From JAKQDP01 sp964536975 (GTDB taxonomy: Bacteria > Patescibacteriota > Patescibacteriia > 2-01-FULL-39-33), in contig CAZHYS010000016.1 of NCBI GenBank assembly GCA_964536975.1, forward strand, positions 1-15,824: a DNA stretch of 15,824 bases, given 5' to 3'. The notes below the pieces were generated by a model. That model saw nothing but the letters and a program-made list of their open reading frames with translations. It made no database searches and was not told where the DNA came from. Position 1 is the stretch's first letter; every line of letters begins with the position of its first letter. Positions 5,258 to 11,774 of the stretch are shown here, in pieces. Both the position numbers and the translations under genes were made by a program.

Positions 5258-5587
5258 TTATTTTTTGGGTAATTCTTCGGCAGTTGAAGTGGCTTGTTTT
5301 ATTATAAAAGGATTTTTAATTTGGTCAATTCTTTGTCCGGGGATTGATTTAGTTTTTATTTTTTGAACGACCTCCAATAACTTGTCTTTTTCCAGGTTTT
5401 GTTCCGGTATCTCTTTTTTCAGCATGGTGACGATTTCCGCTTGGGACAGTGTCTGATAGACATTCTGGTATAGAAAAAGGAATAAGGCGGTCAGGCCGAT
5501 GACAACCAAAAAAATCGTTAGCGGATAGAGGTAGCGCAACAAGCGAAAAGAATTGACGGCGGGAAGTTTTATTTTTATTTGTTTCAT
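5258..5587 (-). CDS. Small single-helix membrane protein at the pilP position
   Basis: The 109-residue protein has a basic N-terminus, one transmembrane helix (about residues 19-41), a short helical region (EIVTMLKKEIPEQNLEKDKLLEVVQKIK) and a C-terminal IDQIKNPFIIKQ tail. Its start overlaps the pilO stop by 4 nt (5584-5587), so it is translationally coupled and belongs to the pilus platform. In diderm bacteria this slot holds PilP, a lipoprotein that contacts the PilQ secretin. This protein has no lipobox and no room for the PilP beta domain, as expected for an organism without an outer membrane. The NPF tripeptide recalls the RDPF/NPF motif of PilP/GspC-type proteins, but that resemblance is too short to prove homology. 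Confidence 0.75.
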   Translation of the reverse strand: MKQIKIKLPAVNSFRLLRYLYPLTIFLVVIGLTALFLFLYQNVYQTLSQAEIVTMLKKEIPEQNLEKDKLLEVVQKIKTKSIPGQRIDQIKNPFIIKQATSTAEELPKK

Positions 5588-6123
5588 TTTTTTTCAATCA
5601 AATAAGTTTGGCCGATGGTCTGGACGCTGATTTTATTTTGTTGCTCTTTATTGATGACTATCAAATTCAGATTGTAATAATTCGGCATGGCTTCCATTGC
5701 TTGAAAAAATCCGATGATGTTTTTGTAGTCGCCGGAAAAATTCATCTGAAGGGGGATCTCTTTGACACTATCGCCGATATTCTTTCCAGTGAAATCAGCG
5801 GAATTAATATTGATGTTTACGCCCGCCGCCGCCGCGGTATTTTCTATTTTGGTGATATAATCCAGCTCGTTGCCCTTATTGATATATATTTTTTTTAATT
5901 CATTTTCCAAGTCAGACACTTCTTCAAGGTCCATTTGAATTTTTTTCAGATTAATGCCAAAAGACATTTTATTTTCCAATTCCACTCGCTCGTTTATTAT
6001 TTCCCGGCTAATAGAAGTGATTTTTATCAGGGTGGGGTAGATGATAAATACAACAATTATCGTCAGGCCGGCGATAATGGCGATAATCGGCAGGATTAGT
6101 TTTCTTTTTATAAGCGAGTCCAT
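5584..6123 (-). CDS. pilO: Type IV pilus inner-membrane platform protein PilO-like
   Basis: The 179-residue protein has one N-terminal transmembrane helix (about residues 10-30), a coiled-coil region (residues 35-85, rich in ISREIINERVELENK-type heptads) and a C-terminal alpha/beta domain (IPLQMNFSGDYKNIIGFFQAMEAMPNYYNL). That last stretch is the recognisable PilO ferredoxin-like core. PilO pairs with PilN outside the membrane and links the cytoplasmic PilM ring and the motor to the growing pilus. It follows pilN after a 60-nt gap and overlaps the next gene by 4 nt. Upstream extension of the frame is blocked by a stop, which fixes the ATG at 6123. Confidence 0.85.
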   Translation of the reverse strand: MDSLIKRKLILPIIAIIAGLTIIVVFIIYPTLIKITSISREIINERVELENKMSFGINLKKIQMDLEEVSDLENELKKIYINKGNELDYITKIENTAAAAGVNININSADFTGKNIGDSVKEIPLQMNFSGDYKNIIGFFQAMEAMPNYYNLNLIVINKEQQNKISVQTIGQTYLIEKK

Positions 6124-6183
6124 GGTTGGTTTTTATATTGCTGTTTGGTCAAGTCGGGTGCTTTTTTGGTCATCGGCTGGAAT

Positions 6184-6750
6184 CTAAAATCCTGGCCCTA
6201 TGGTGGCCTTATTTATTTGTTCCAGATTTATTTTTGCCTTGACTGAAAAGTTATTATTCTCTTTGGCTAGCAGACTAGTTAGGGGGAGGTCAATTTCAGA
6301 AAAAATGTCGCTATTTTCCAGTCGTTCTTTGAAGACAATTAAATCTTGCCGGCCGGTGGCGGTACCTTGGATTTCAATCAAGGAGCTTTCCGGGTAGATT
6401 TTTATTGAATTGCAAACGACTTGATCGGGAACGACAGCAGCTAATTTTATCAATAAGACGGACCAGGTTTGATATTTTTTTTGGATTTTGTCAACTAATT
6501 CTATTTGCTCGTTGAAAGCGGCAACTTTTTTGTTGGTTTCTTCGCCGACTCTGATGGCAGTGGCATTCTTATCCATCAAGATTGCCAGCTGTTCTTCCAA
6601 AAAATAGCGGGAAACCAATAGTAGGATTGCCGAAATACAAGTAAACAATAAGATCAACATTACCATCTCTTTGACGGTAACATAGATTCTTTTTATTTTT
6701 AGCTCTTTCTTGTGTTCCGGAGAAAGAAGATTTAGATTTATCTGGGTCAT
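6184..6750 (-). CDS. pilN: Type IV pilus assembly protein PilN-like
   Basis: The 188-residue protein starts MTQINLNLLSPEHKKELK. The INLLP-type N-terminal peptide is the segment that docks into PilM. One transmembrane helix (about residues 30-50) and a coiled-coil/alpha-beta extracytoplasmic domain follow (LIEIQGTATGRQDLIVFKERLENSDIFSEIDL), matching the PilN/GspL-C fold. The start overlaps the pilM stop by 4 nt (6747-6750), so the two are translationally coupled. The order pilM-pilN-pilO is the standard one. Confidence 0.88.
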   Translation of the reverse strand: MTQINLNLLSPEHKKELKIKRIYVTVKEMVMLILLFTCISAILLLVSRYFLEEQLAILMDKNATAIRVGEETNKKVAAFNEQIELVDKIQKKYQTWSVLLIKLAAVVPDQVVCNSIKIYPESSLIEIQGTATGRQDLIVFKERLENSDIFSEIDLPLTSLLAKENNNFSVKAKINLEQINKATIGPGF

Positions 6751-7868
6751 AATAGGCTATCGGGGTCAATCCCCCTCAAGGCGAGGCCGATGGCAGTAAT
6801 AAAAGATTGGGATTTGTCCGCGGTAAAATATTTTGGATTGGGGTTTTTGATTTTTTGCCAAGGATTGCTATTGACTGTTTTGATGCCGGTTTTTTCTTCA
6901 ATGATTTCCGCGATATTGATAAAATTGGCGCCACCACCGCAAAGAGTGATTTTTTTTATTTCGTTCGTTTGTGAGAAGTTGCTTTGGTAAAAATCAATCG
7001 CTTTGGTGATTTGGGTTTGCAGCTCGGCGATTGTTTCGCTAAATATCTCCAACAAAGCGCCGTGACACTTGTTGCGGTCGAGGCCGCAGACGACTTTGGC
7101 TTGCTCGGCTTTTTCAAAGTCAAAATCAAGAGTCTCCATGATTGTCTGAGTGATTTGATTGCCGGAGACCGGCAAGGTGATGGTGAATTTTATAACATTG
7201 TGGTCGTATAAAAACAGTCCGGTCCGGTTGGCGCCGATATCAATGACAATTTGCGCGCCGTTGTCACCCTCTCCTTCTTTTATCAGGGTGCGGGCAATGG
7301 CGGCTGCCTCTATTTCCAAAACGGCGGGAATCAAATTGGCTTGAGAGATGACTTTTATGTAGGAATCAATTATTCCTTGAGGACAGGCGCCGATTAAAAC
7401 AGTTTGATAATCACCAGCTTCATTTATCAGCTGCCAATCAAAGTAGGTGTTTTCTATGTCTACCGGAATATGTTCGGGCAATATTTTTTTTATTTTTTGT
7501 TCCCAAATTTCATTTTTTATCGCGTCTCCCTTCTTATTTTTTTTCTCTTGGCTGATTTGGATTTCCTCGTCGCCATTCTTTGGCACTTCAATCAACTTGA
7601 GGAATGTTTTTCTTTCCGGCAGGACACTGACAATTTCCCCGCTAAGTTTTCCTCGTCCATGCTTGGTTTTGATGAGCTTATGGAGACAGTCCAATAGGGC
7701 CTGGGGCTGCTTAATTTCGCCTTCTTCTATGCACTGCGGCGGGAGCTTGATTTCGTTGTATGATTGGACGATAATTTTTTTGCCTCTTTTTTTCAATTGG
7801 ACCAAACGCAAACAGCGATCAGAAATATCCAGACCGAAAGCGGTTTCTTTTGTTTCAAAAAAAGACAT
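6747..7868 (-). CDS. pilM: Type IV pilus assembly ATPase-like protein PilM
   Basis: The 373-residue cytoplasmic protein has an actin/FtsA-like fold. Phosphate 1 is at FGLDISDRCLRLVQL (residues 11-25), phosphate 2 at IVIDIGANRTGLFLYD, and the adenosine motif at ITLCGGGANFINIAEIIEEKTG. PilM binds the N-terminal peptide of PilN and connects the platform to the PilB motor. It is slightly longer than the usual 350 residues because of a Lys/Glu-rich insert (around residues 108-130, SQEKKNKKGDAIKNEIW). It starts a second pilus block separated from the PilX-like gene by an AT-rich repeat and probably has its own promoter at 7909-7917. No Shine-Dalgarno is clear. Confidence 0.92.
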   Translation of the reverse strand: MSFFETKETAFGLDISDRCLRLVQLKKRGKKIIVQSYNEIKLPPQCIEEGEIKQPQALLDCLHKLIKTKHGRGKLSGEIVSVLPERKTFLKLIEVPKNGDEEIQISQEKKNKKGDAIKNEIWEQKIKKILPEHIPVDIENTYFDWQLINEAGDYQTVLIGACPQGIIDSYIKVISQANLIPAVLEIEAAAIARTLIKEGEGDNGAQIVIDIGANRTGLFLYDHNVIKFTITLPVSGNQITQTIMETLDFDFEKAEQAKVVCGLDRNKCHGALLEIFSETIAELQTQITKAIDFYQSNFSQTNEIKKITLCGGGANFINIAEIIEEKTGIKTVNSNPWQKIKNPNPKYFTADKSQSFITAIGLALRGIDPDSLL

Positions 7869-7908
7869 AAATGGGCAGGTAAAGAAAGAAAATTATTGAT
7901 TTACAATA

Positions 7909-7917
7909 ATTATAACA
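7909..7917 (-). promoter_or_regulatory. Putative extended -10 promoter for pilM-pilN-pilO
   Basis: On the minus strand TGT-TATAAT (7917-7909) is a perfect extended -10, about 40 bp before the pilM ATG. No good -35 hexamer lies 17-18 bp upstream, which extended -10 promoters can tolerate. The same TGTTATAATTA string occurs in the pilB promoter. Confidence 0.45.
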
Positions 7918-7957
7918 GAAAAAACAAGAAATTTATATATGACACGTAAACTAAAAT

Positions 7958-8035
7958 TGTAAATTCAAAATTTCAAACAAACACTCCGCCGCGTCGGGTT
8001 TGGAGCTTGAAATTTTGGATTTGTAATTTATTTTT
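7958..8035. repeat. AT-rich imperfect hairpin repeat (copy 2)
   Basis: The left arm GTAAATTCAAAATTTCAAAC and the right arm GCTTGAAATTTTGGATTTG are near-complementary around a GC-containing centre (CTCCGCCGCGTCGGG). The words TTTGGAGCTTGA and GGATTTGTAATTT resemble copy 1 at 58-175. It sits between the PilX-like gene and pilM and may weaken or end the upstream transcript, though it has no clean T tract. Confidence 0.6.
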
Positions 8036-9266
8036 AGTATTCCTCCTCCCAGTGTTCTACGGTTACGACCGGGGAATATTGGGGATCACCGATGGTATAG
8101 CTGATTATTTCATTGTCAAAGGTGATATTAATGCCCTGCCAGATGCTGGTCAGAGTCAATTTTCGAGAGATTATTCCGCCTAAGATATCAAAAGTTCCCG
8201 GCAGGCTCAAAATACTGACTTGATCAGTGGCGTAGACAAGCCCTTGGGCATCAAAGTCGTCCAGACAGAGCTCAAAGTTTATTTTTCCTTTGGCCAAAAG
8301 CCCTGAAGGAGAACCGGACGTCGCCGGGCGATTTATGGTAATATCGGATCGGCCGCATCTCAAACCCCAGCAACAAAACAGCGTATTTTTGCCGACCTCA
8401 ATATTACCTTCAGAAACCAGCGTACCGTTGATGGTCAGTTTTTGCGGGCCCTTGATATCAATGTCGCCGGTGACATAAGTAATGCCATCTAAGGTTAGGT
8501 TGGGGTTGGCCCACATCAGATCGGAAAATTGATTTTTGGTATAAATATGATCAGCCTTATTGATGTAGGAATCCGGATCGGAAGCGTCATTAAAAGAAAT
8601 TGCCGGCATTGGGATCGGGTCAGGTACGGGGGCGGATTTGTTTTTGGCATAGATACCGCCGGGAGCGTTAATAGTAGAAGTCCAACTTTGGTTAACATTA
8701 TTAACTGCCCTGACGGCGTCATCAACGTCAACTACACTAATAAGATTGACGATGATGTTAATGTTGGAAAACATGCTGCCATTATAGACATGCATTACCG
8801 AACCGGAAATATTAATGTCTCCGTCGGCATATTCGCCATTGTTGCCGACAACGCTTTCGCCGAGGGCTTTGTAAATAGAAGTTTTGACCACCCGCTGGGC
8901 AATTCTGCCGCCATTATCAATAAAGCCAGTGACGATTATTTCTCCTCGAGCCAATCCGGAATTAATTATTTGGATCTGATAAGAGCCGTTAGAATAAAGC
9001 GCCGGATCGCGAGTGTAGGTAATGGTCCAAGCAGGGTCGGTTTCAAAATTTGTCTTCCAAGTCGGATCGTTTTTGATGCGCCAAATCGCTTCGGCAATGC
9101 CGCTTTCGGCCAGATAATATGTTTTGGTCGCGGTTGCCTGGCTGTTTGATATTTTAAATTCGGTAATAGTAAAACTGACAACATAAGTCGCCAACAGAAG
9201 AAGCAGGCCCATTATCAAAACTGAAGTAGCCAAGACAAACCCCTTGCGGTTAAAGATTGCGGCCAT
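8034..9266 (-). CDS. PilX/GspK-like minor pilin with large beta-rich domain
   Basis: The 410-residue protein begins MAAIFNRKG followed by FVLATSVLIMGLLLLLATYVV. This is a type III signal with cleavage after Gly9 and a long hydrophobic helix. Glu+5 is replaced by Thr, as tolerated in tip-type subunits such as GspK. Residues about 30-65 (SNSQATATKTYYLAESGIAEAIWRIKND) match the PilX N-terminal domain, including the YYLAESG signature. The remaining 340 residues are rich in Asn, Gly and beta-formers and carry repeated short beta units (YVTGDIDIKG, LTINGTLVSEGNIEVG), suggesting a beta-solenoid-like head. A Cys cluster (LFCCWGLRCG) may form disulfides. It overlaps the previous minor pilin by 17 nt. 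The likely role is a tip adhesin or initiator; the head has no family I recognise. Confidence 0.8.
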   Translation of the reverse strand: MAAIFNRKGFVLATSVLIMGLLLLLATYVVSFTITEFKISNSQATATKTYYLAESGIAEAIWRIKNDPTWKTNFETDPAWTITYTRDPALYSNGSYQIQIINSGLARGEIIVTGFIDNGGRIAQRVVKTSIYKALGESVVGNNGEYADGDINISGSVMHVYNGSMFSNINIIVNLISVVDVDDAVRAVNNVNQSWTSTINAPGGIYAKNKSAPVPDPIPMPAISFNDASDPDSYINKADHIYTKNQFSDLMWANPNLTLDGITYVTGDIDIKGPQKLTINGTLVSEGNIEVGKNTLFCCWGLRCGRSDITINRPATSGSPSGLLAKGKINFELCLDDFDAQGLVYATDQVSILSLPGTFDILGGIISRKLTLTSIWQGINITFDNEIISYTIGDPQYSPVVTVEHWEEEY

Positions 9267-9807
9267 AAATAGCGGTGTTTATAATTTGTATTTCTTCGTT
9301 TTTCAAGAGATAGAGATTGATATTAATCAGTTTATCCCCCCAGAACTCTATATCATCAACATATTCGCCAACGACGCGATCTTCCAAGATGGACATTATC
9401 GGCGAATTGCCGTCCTGGTCGGTCGCGTGCCAATAAGTGTAGATATCCGGCTCGGTTTCAAAGTAATAGATTATAGTCTGTCTTTTTAGGTCGCCATTTT
9501 CCAGGTAATACCGGATGTAGGTCACTTGCGAGGTGTCGTGGCCGTCTTGGAACATTATCTCGCTGGGCAAATTGTCCGGGTCGGCATTGTCTTCCGGGAG
9601 CTCCGTGACAATATCGCCGGTTTGCCTGATTTCCCGCGACATGCGGTCAATAATCACCCGGCCGTTTTGGACAATTTCCGCCCGGAAATCAGTCTTGTTG
9701 TACGTTTTTTGTCCCACTAGATAAGTGGAGGTCACGATTAAAATCAGCAGCACGGAAACGCTGATGGCGATGGTTAATTCAATTAAAGTAAATCCCTTTT
9801 TATTCAT
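9250..9807 (-). CDS. PilW/GspJ-like minor pilin
   Basis: The 185-residue prepilin has the short leader MNKKG, cleavage before FTLIEL with Glu+5 present, and a hydrophobic helix (LTIAISVSVLLILIVTSTYLV). The next segment, NGRVIIDRMSREIRQTGD, is typical of PilW/GspJ-type subunits. The C-terminal domain is acidic. Minor pilins of this class help start pilus assembly and often form a complex with PilV- and PilX-like subunits, which are encoded on both sides here. The start ATG overlaps the previous stop by 4 nt. A prepilin peptidase (PilD) would cleave the leader but is not in the window. Confidence 0.88.
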   Translation of the reverse strand: MNKKGFTLIELTIAISVSVLLILIVTSTYLVGQKTYNKTDFRAEIVQNGRVIIDRMSREIRQTGDIVTELPEDNADPDNLPSEIMFQDGHDTSQVTYIRYYLENGDLKRQTIIYYFETEPDIYTYWHATDQDGNSPIMSILEDRVVGEYVDDIEFWGDKLININLYLLKNEEIQIINTAIYGRNL

Positions 9808-10229
9808 TTTTGGCTAATGAGAATGGTTAGGGCTTCGCTGTTTTCATAGCGTAGAACAGGGTGGTACCAATAGACTGTGACGGTGATTTTTTTCAATCCG
9901 GTGTCAGTCAGGGCAGTGTTAAGATTTTGGTCAACATATTCGGCGTCTGTTTGGCGCTGATAATAGTAAAAGGGATTTTCCGAGTCGGCGGACAGGCGGT
10001 GTTTGGCTTCAATAGTTCCGATGGCGATATTATCGTAATCGAGATAAAACATTTCTTCAATTTTGGCTTGGGCGAGATTGACGGCGACGGTGGCCTCTTC
10101 GGCAGTTTTGCCAACTTTGAAGGCCAGTGGAAATATTTGGACAATAGCAATAATGCCTATTAATAAAACGGCGATAGTGATGGCAGCCTCAATCAGGGTG
10201 AGGCCATTTTGATTATTGGATTTGAACAT
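9804..10229 (-). CDS. PilV-like minor pilin
   Basis: The start is placed at ATG 10229 (141 residues, leader MFKSNNQNG). The frame also extends to a GTG at 10265, which would overlap the upstream gene by 53 nt and give an overlong leader. Cleavage before LTLIEAAITIAVLLIGIIAIVQIFP leaves Glu+5 in place. The SLI/LLIGII-type helix followed by AVNLAQAKIEEM resembles the PilV/GspI family. The globular part includes a short beta region (KKITVTVYWYHP). It overlaps the FimT-like gene by 17 nt and the PilW-like gene by 4 nt, so the four prepilin genes are tightly coupled. Confidence 0.85.
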   Translation of the reverse strand: MFKSNNQNGLTLIEAAITIAVLLIGIIAIVQIFPLAFKVGKTAEEATVAVNLAQAKIEEMFYLDYDNIAIGTIEAKHRLSADSENPFYYYQRQTDAEYVDQNLNTALTDTGLKKITVTVYWYHPVLRYENSEALTILISQK

Positions 10230-10665
10230 AACCGGACGGTTTGACTTCAATGACGTTTTGAACACTGTCGGAATTTATCAAGGTGATAGTGCCGCTTTCT
10301 GAAACGGCGCCAGTGACATTAAAAATCACGGTGTTATCGGTAAAGCCGGATACGCTGGCAATCAGGATTTGAGATTCTACTGTTGAATTTTTAACGACTT
10401 CTTCTGTTTCAAGATTTTTTATTTGATAATTATTGGTGGCGATATTAAAAATAACCGCATAATTATCTTGTTCGGTGACGGCGAGCTGTTGGGCATAGCG
10501 AAGATTGGAAGCAAGCTCCCTTGTTTCAGAATCCAGGCTGATATTTGGCCGGATTTGGCGGTAGACCGGAATGCTTATAAGGCTGATTATTCCGACAATG
10601 GCCAAAACAATAACCATTTCAATCAAGGTAAATCCGCGAGTTTTCATTTTGAACTGATGGTTCAT
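10213..10665 (-). CDS. FimT/GspH-like pseudopilin
   Basis: The 150-residue prepilin has leader MNHQFKMKTRG with cleavage before FTLIEMVIVLAIVGIISLISIPVY, and Glu+5 is present. The segment ETRELASNLRYAQQLAVTEQ is the hallmark of the GspH/FimT family, where FimT-like subunits have been linked to DNA binding in natural competence. The internal ATG at 10647 (MKTRGF) would give a shorter leader and is a possible alternative start. It begins 1 nt after the pilC stop. It is the first of four consecutive prepilin genes. None of the four is obviously the abundant major pilin, which is probably encoded elsewhere. Confidence 0.88.
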   Translation of the reverse strand: MNHQFKMKTRGFTLIEMVIVLAIVGIISLISIPVYRQIRPNISLDSETRELASNLRYAQQLAVTEQDNYAVIFNIATNNYQIKNLETEEVVKNSTVESQILIASVSGFTDNTVIFNVTGAVSESGTITLINSDSVQNVIEVKPSGYVQIQ

Positions 10666-10666
10666 T

Positions 10667-11752
10667 TTATAGGCTTTGAGATAGAGAATACATCGGCATT
10701 AGGATCGCCAAAGCGATTACGGCAACGCCAGCGCCGATCATTAGCATCAGAATCGGCTCAATAATCGTTGGCAGAGTATTCATAGTTTGATTGACTTCTT
10801 CTTCATAGAAACTGGCCAGGTTTTCCAAAACCTCATCCAGGGCGCCGGTTTCCTCGCCGACGCCGATCATTTGGGTGATGACAGGCGGGAAAATGTCAGG
10901 ATATTTTTTGGCAATCTCAGCGATTTTTTGGCCCTTTTTAAGCTGTTCGGCGACTTCTTGGAGGGTTTCTTGGTAAACGGTATTACCGACGACTTTTGAA
11001 GTAATGACAAACGTTTCCACAATGGCAATGTCGGTCTTAATCAGCGAGCTTAGACTGCGGGACATCCTGGCCAAATTGATTTTTCTGATGATTCCGGAAA
11101 TAATCGGCAATTTCAAAAATAAGCGGTCAAAAAGCTTCTTGCCCGGTTTGGAACGGAAGAATTTTATAAAAATCGCCAGGCCGGCAATGGCGCCAATACC
11201 GACGAAGATGGCATAAGCCTGGAAGAAATCGCTGACAGCAATAAGAACACGAGTGGTTATCGGCAACTCCACGTCCATATCTTTGAATAGGGCGGTGATA
11301 TTTGGCAGAACGAAAATCACCAAGAAAATGACGATGCCGATCATCGCGACGACGATAACTGTCGGGTAGGTCATGGCGTTTCTGATTTTCATTTTGAGCT
11401 CATGGTCTTTCTTGGTTTGAAGATAAAGCTCATGCAAGGATTCTTCCAAACGGCCGGAAGCCTCGCCGGCCTTAATCATGTTCACAAACAATTCGCCGAA
11501 TTCTTTGGCGTATTTTTCTATGCTTTCACCGAAACTGCGACCGTTTTTGATTTTTTCGTGAACATCCAGGAGGATATTTTGGAGTTTTCTGTTTTTAGTC
11601 TGTTCACCCAAAGTCTTCAATCCTTCGGCCAGAGGAATGCCGGTCTTAATCATTACAGACAAGTTTTGCAAAAAGAAAACCTTGGCCGTAGCCGGTATTT
11701 TGAGAAAATCAAGCAAGTCTTTTTTGGGTTTGGAATAATTATTATTTTCCAT
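10667..11752 (-). CDS. pilC: Type IV pilus inner-membrane platform protein PilC
   Basis: The start is placed at ATG 11752 (361 residues), 22 nt after the pilB stop. The open frame continues to a TTG at 11806 but would then overlap pilB. Two GspF-type domains are visible. The first (FFLQNLSVMIKTGIPLAEGL to GEASGRLEESL) is followed by a transmembrane helix near residues 126-148. A second helix lies near 176-196. The second GspF domain (NLARMSRSLSSLIKTDIAI to GEETGALDEVL) ends in a last helix at 328-352. PilC is the membrane rotor that PilB turns to add or extract pilins. It is shorter than the 400-residue proteobacterial form because the N-terminal extension is missing, as I would expect for a reduced lineage. 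Confidence 0.94.
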   Translation of the reverse strand: MENNNYSKPKKDLLDFLKIPATAKVFFLQNLSVMIKTGIPLAEGLKTLGEQTKNRKLQNILLDVHEKIKNGRSFGESIEKYAKEFGELFVNMIKAGEASGRLEESLHELYLQTKKDHELKMKIRNAMTYPTVIVVAMIGIVIFLVIFVLPNITALFKDMDVELPITTRVLIAVSDFFQAYAIFVGIGAIAGLAIFIKFFRSKPGKKLFDRLFLKLPIISGIIRKINLARMSRSLSSLIKTDIAIVETFVITSKVVGNTVYQETLQEVAEQLKKGQKIAEIAKKYPDIFPPVITQMIGVGEETGALDEVLENLASFYEEEVNQTMNTLPTIIEPILMLMIGAGVAVIALAILMPMYSLSQSL

Positions 11753-11774
11753 TTTTTTGTTCGGTGAAAAAAGA

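Noticed and set aside
6108..6173. A 21-codon minus-strand frame between pilN and pilO (MTKKAPDLTKQQ...)
   Set aside because: It is very short, has no Shine-Dalgarno or promoter, overlaps the start of pilO and has no recognisable pattern.
8529..9149. 206-codon plus-strand frame opposite the PilX-like gene
   Set aside because: It is antisense to a gene with clear PilX signatures and overlap coupling to its neighbour, and has no ribosome binding site.
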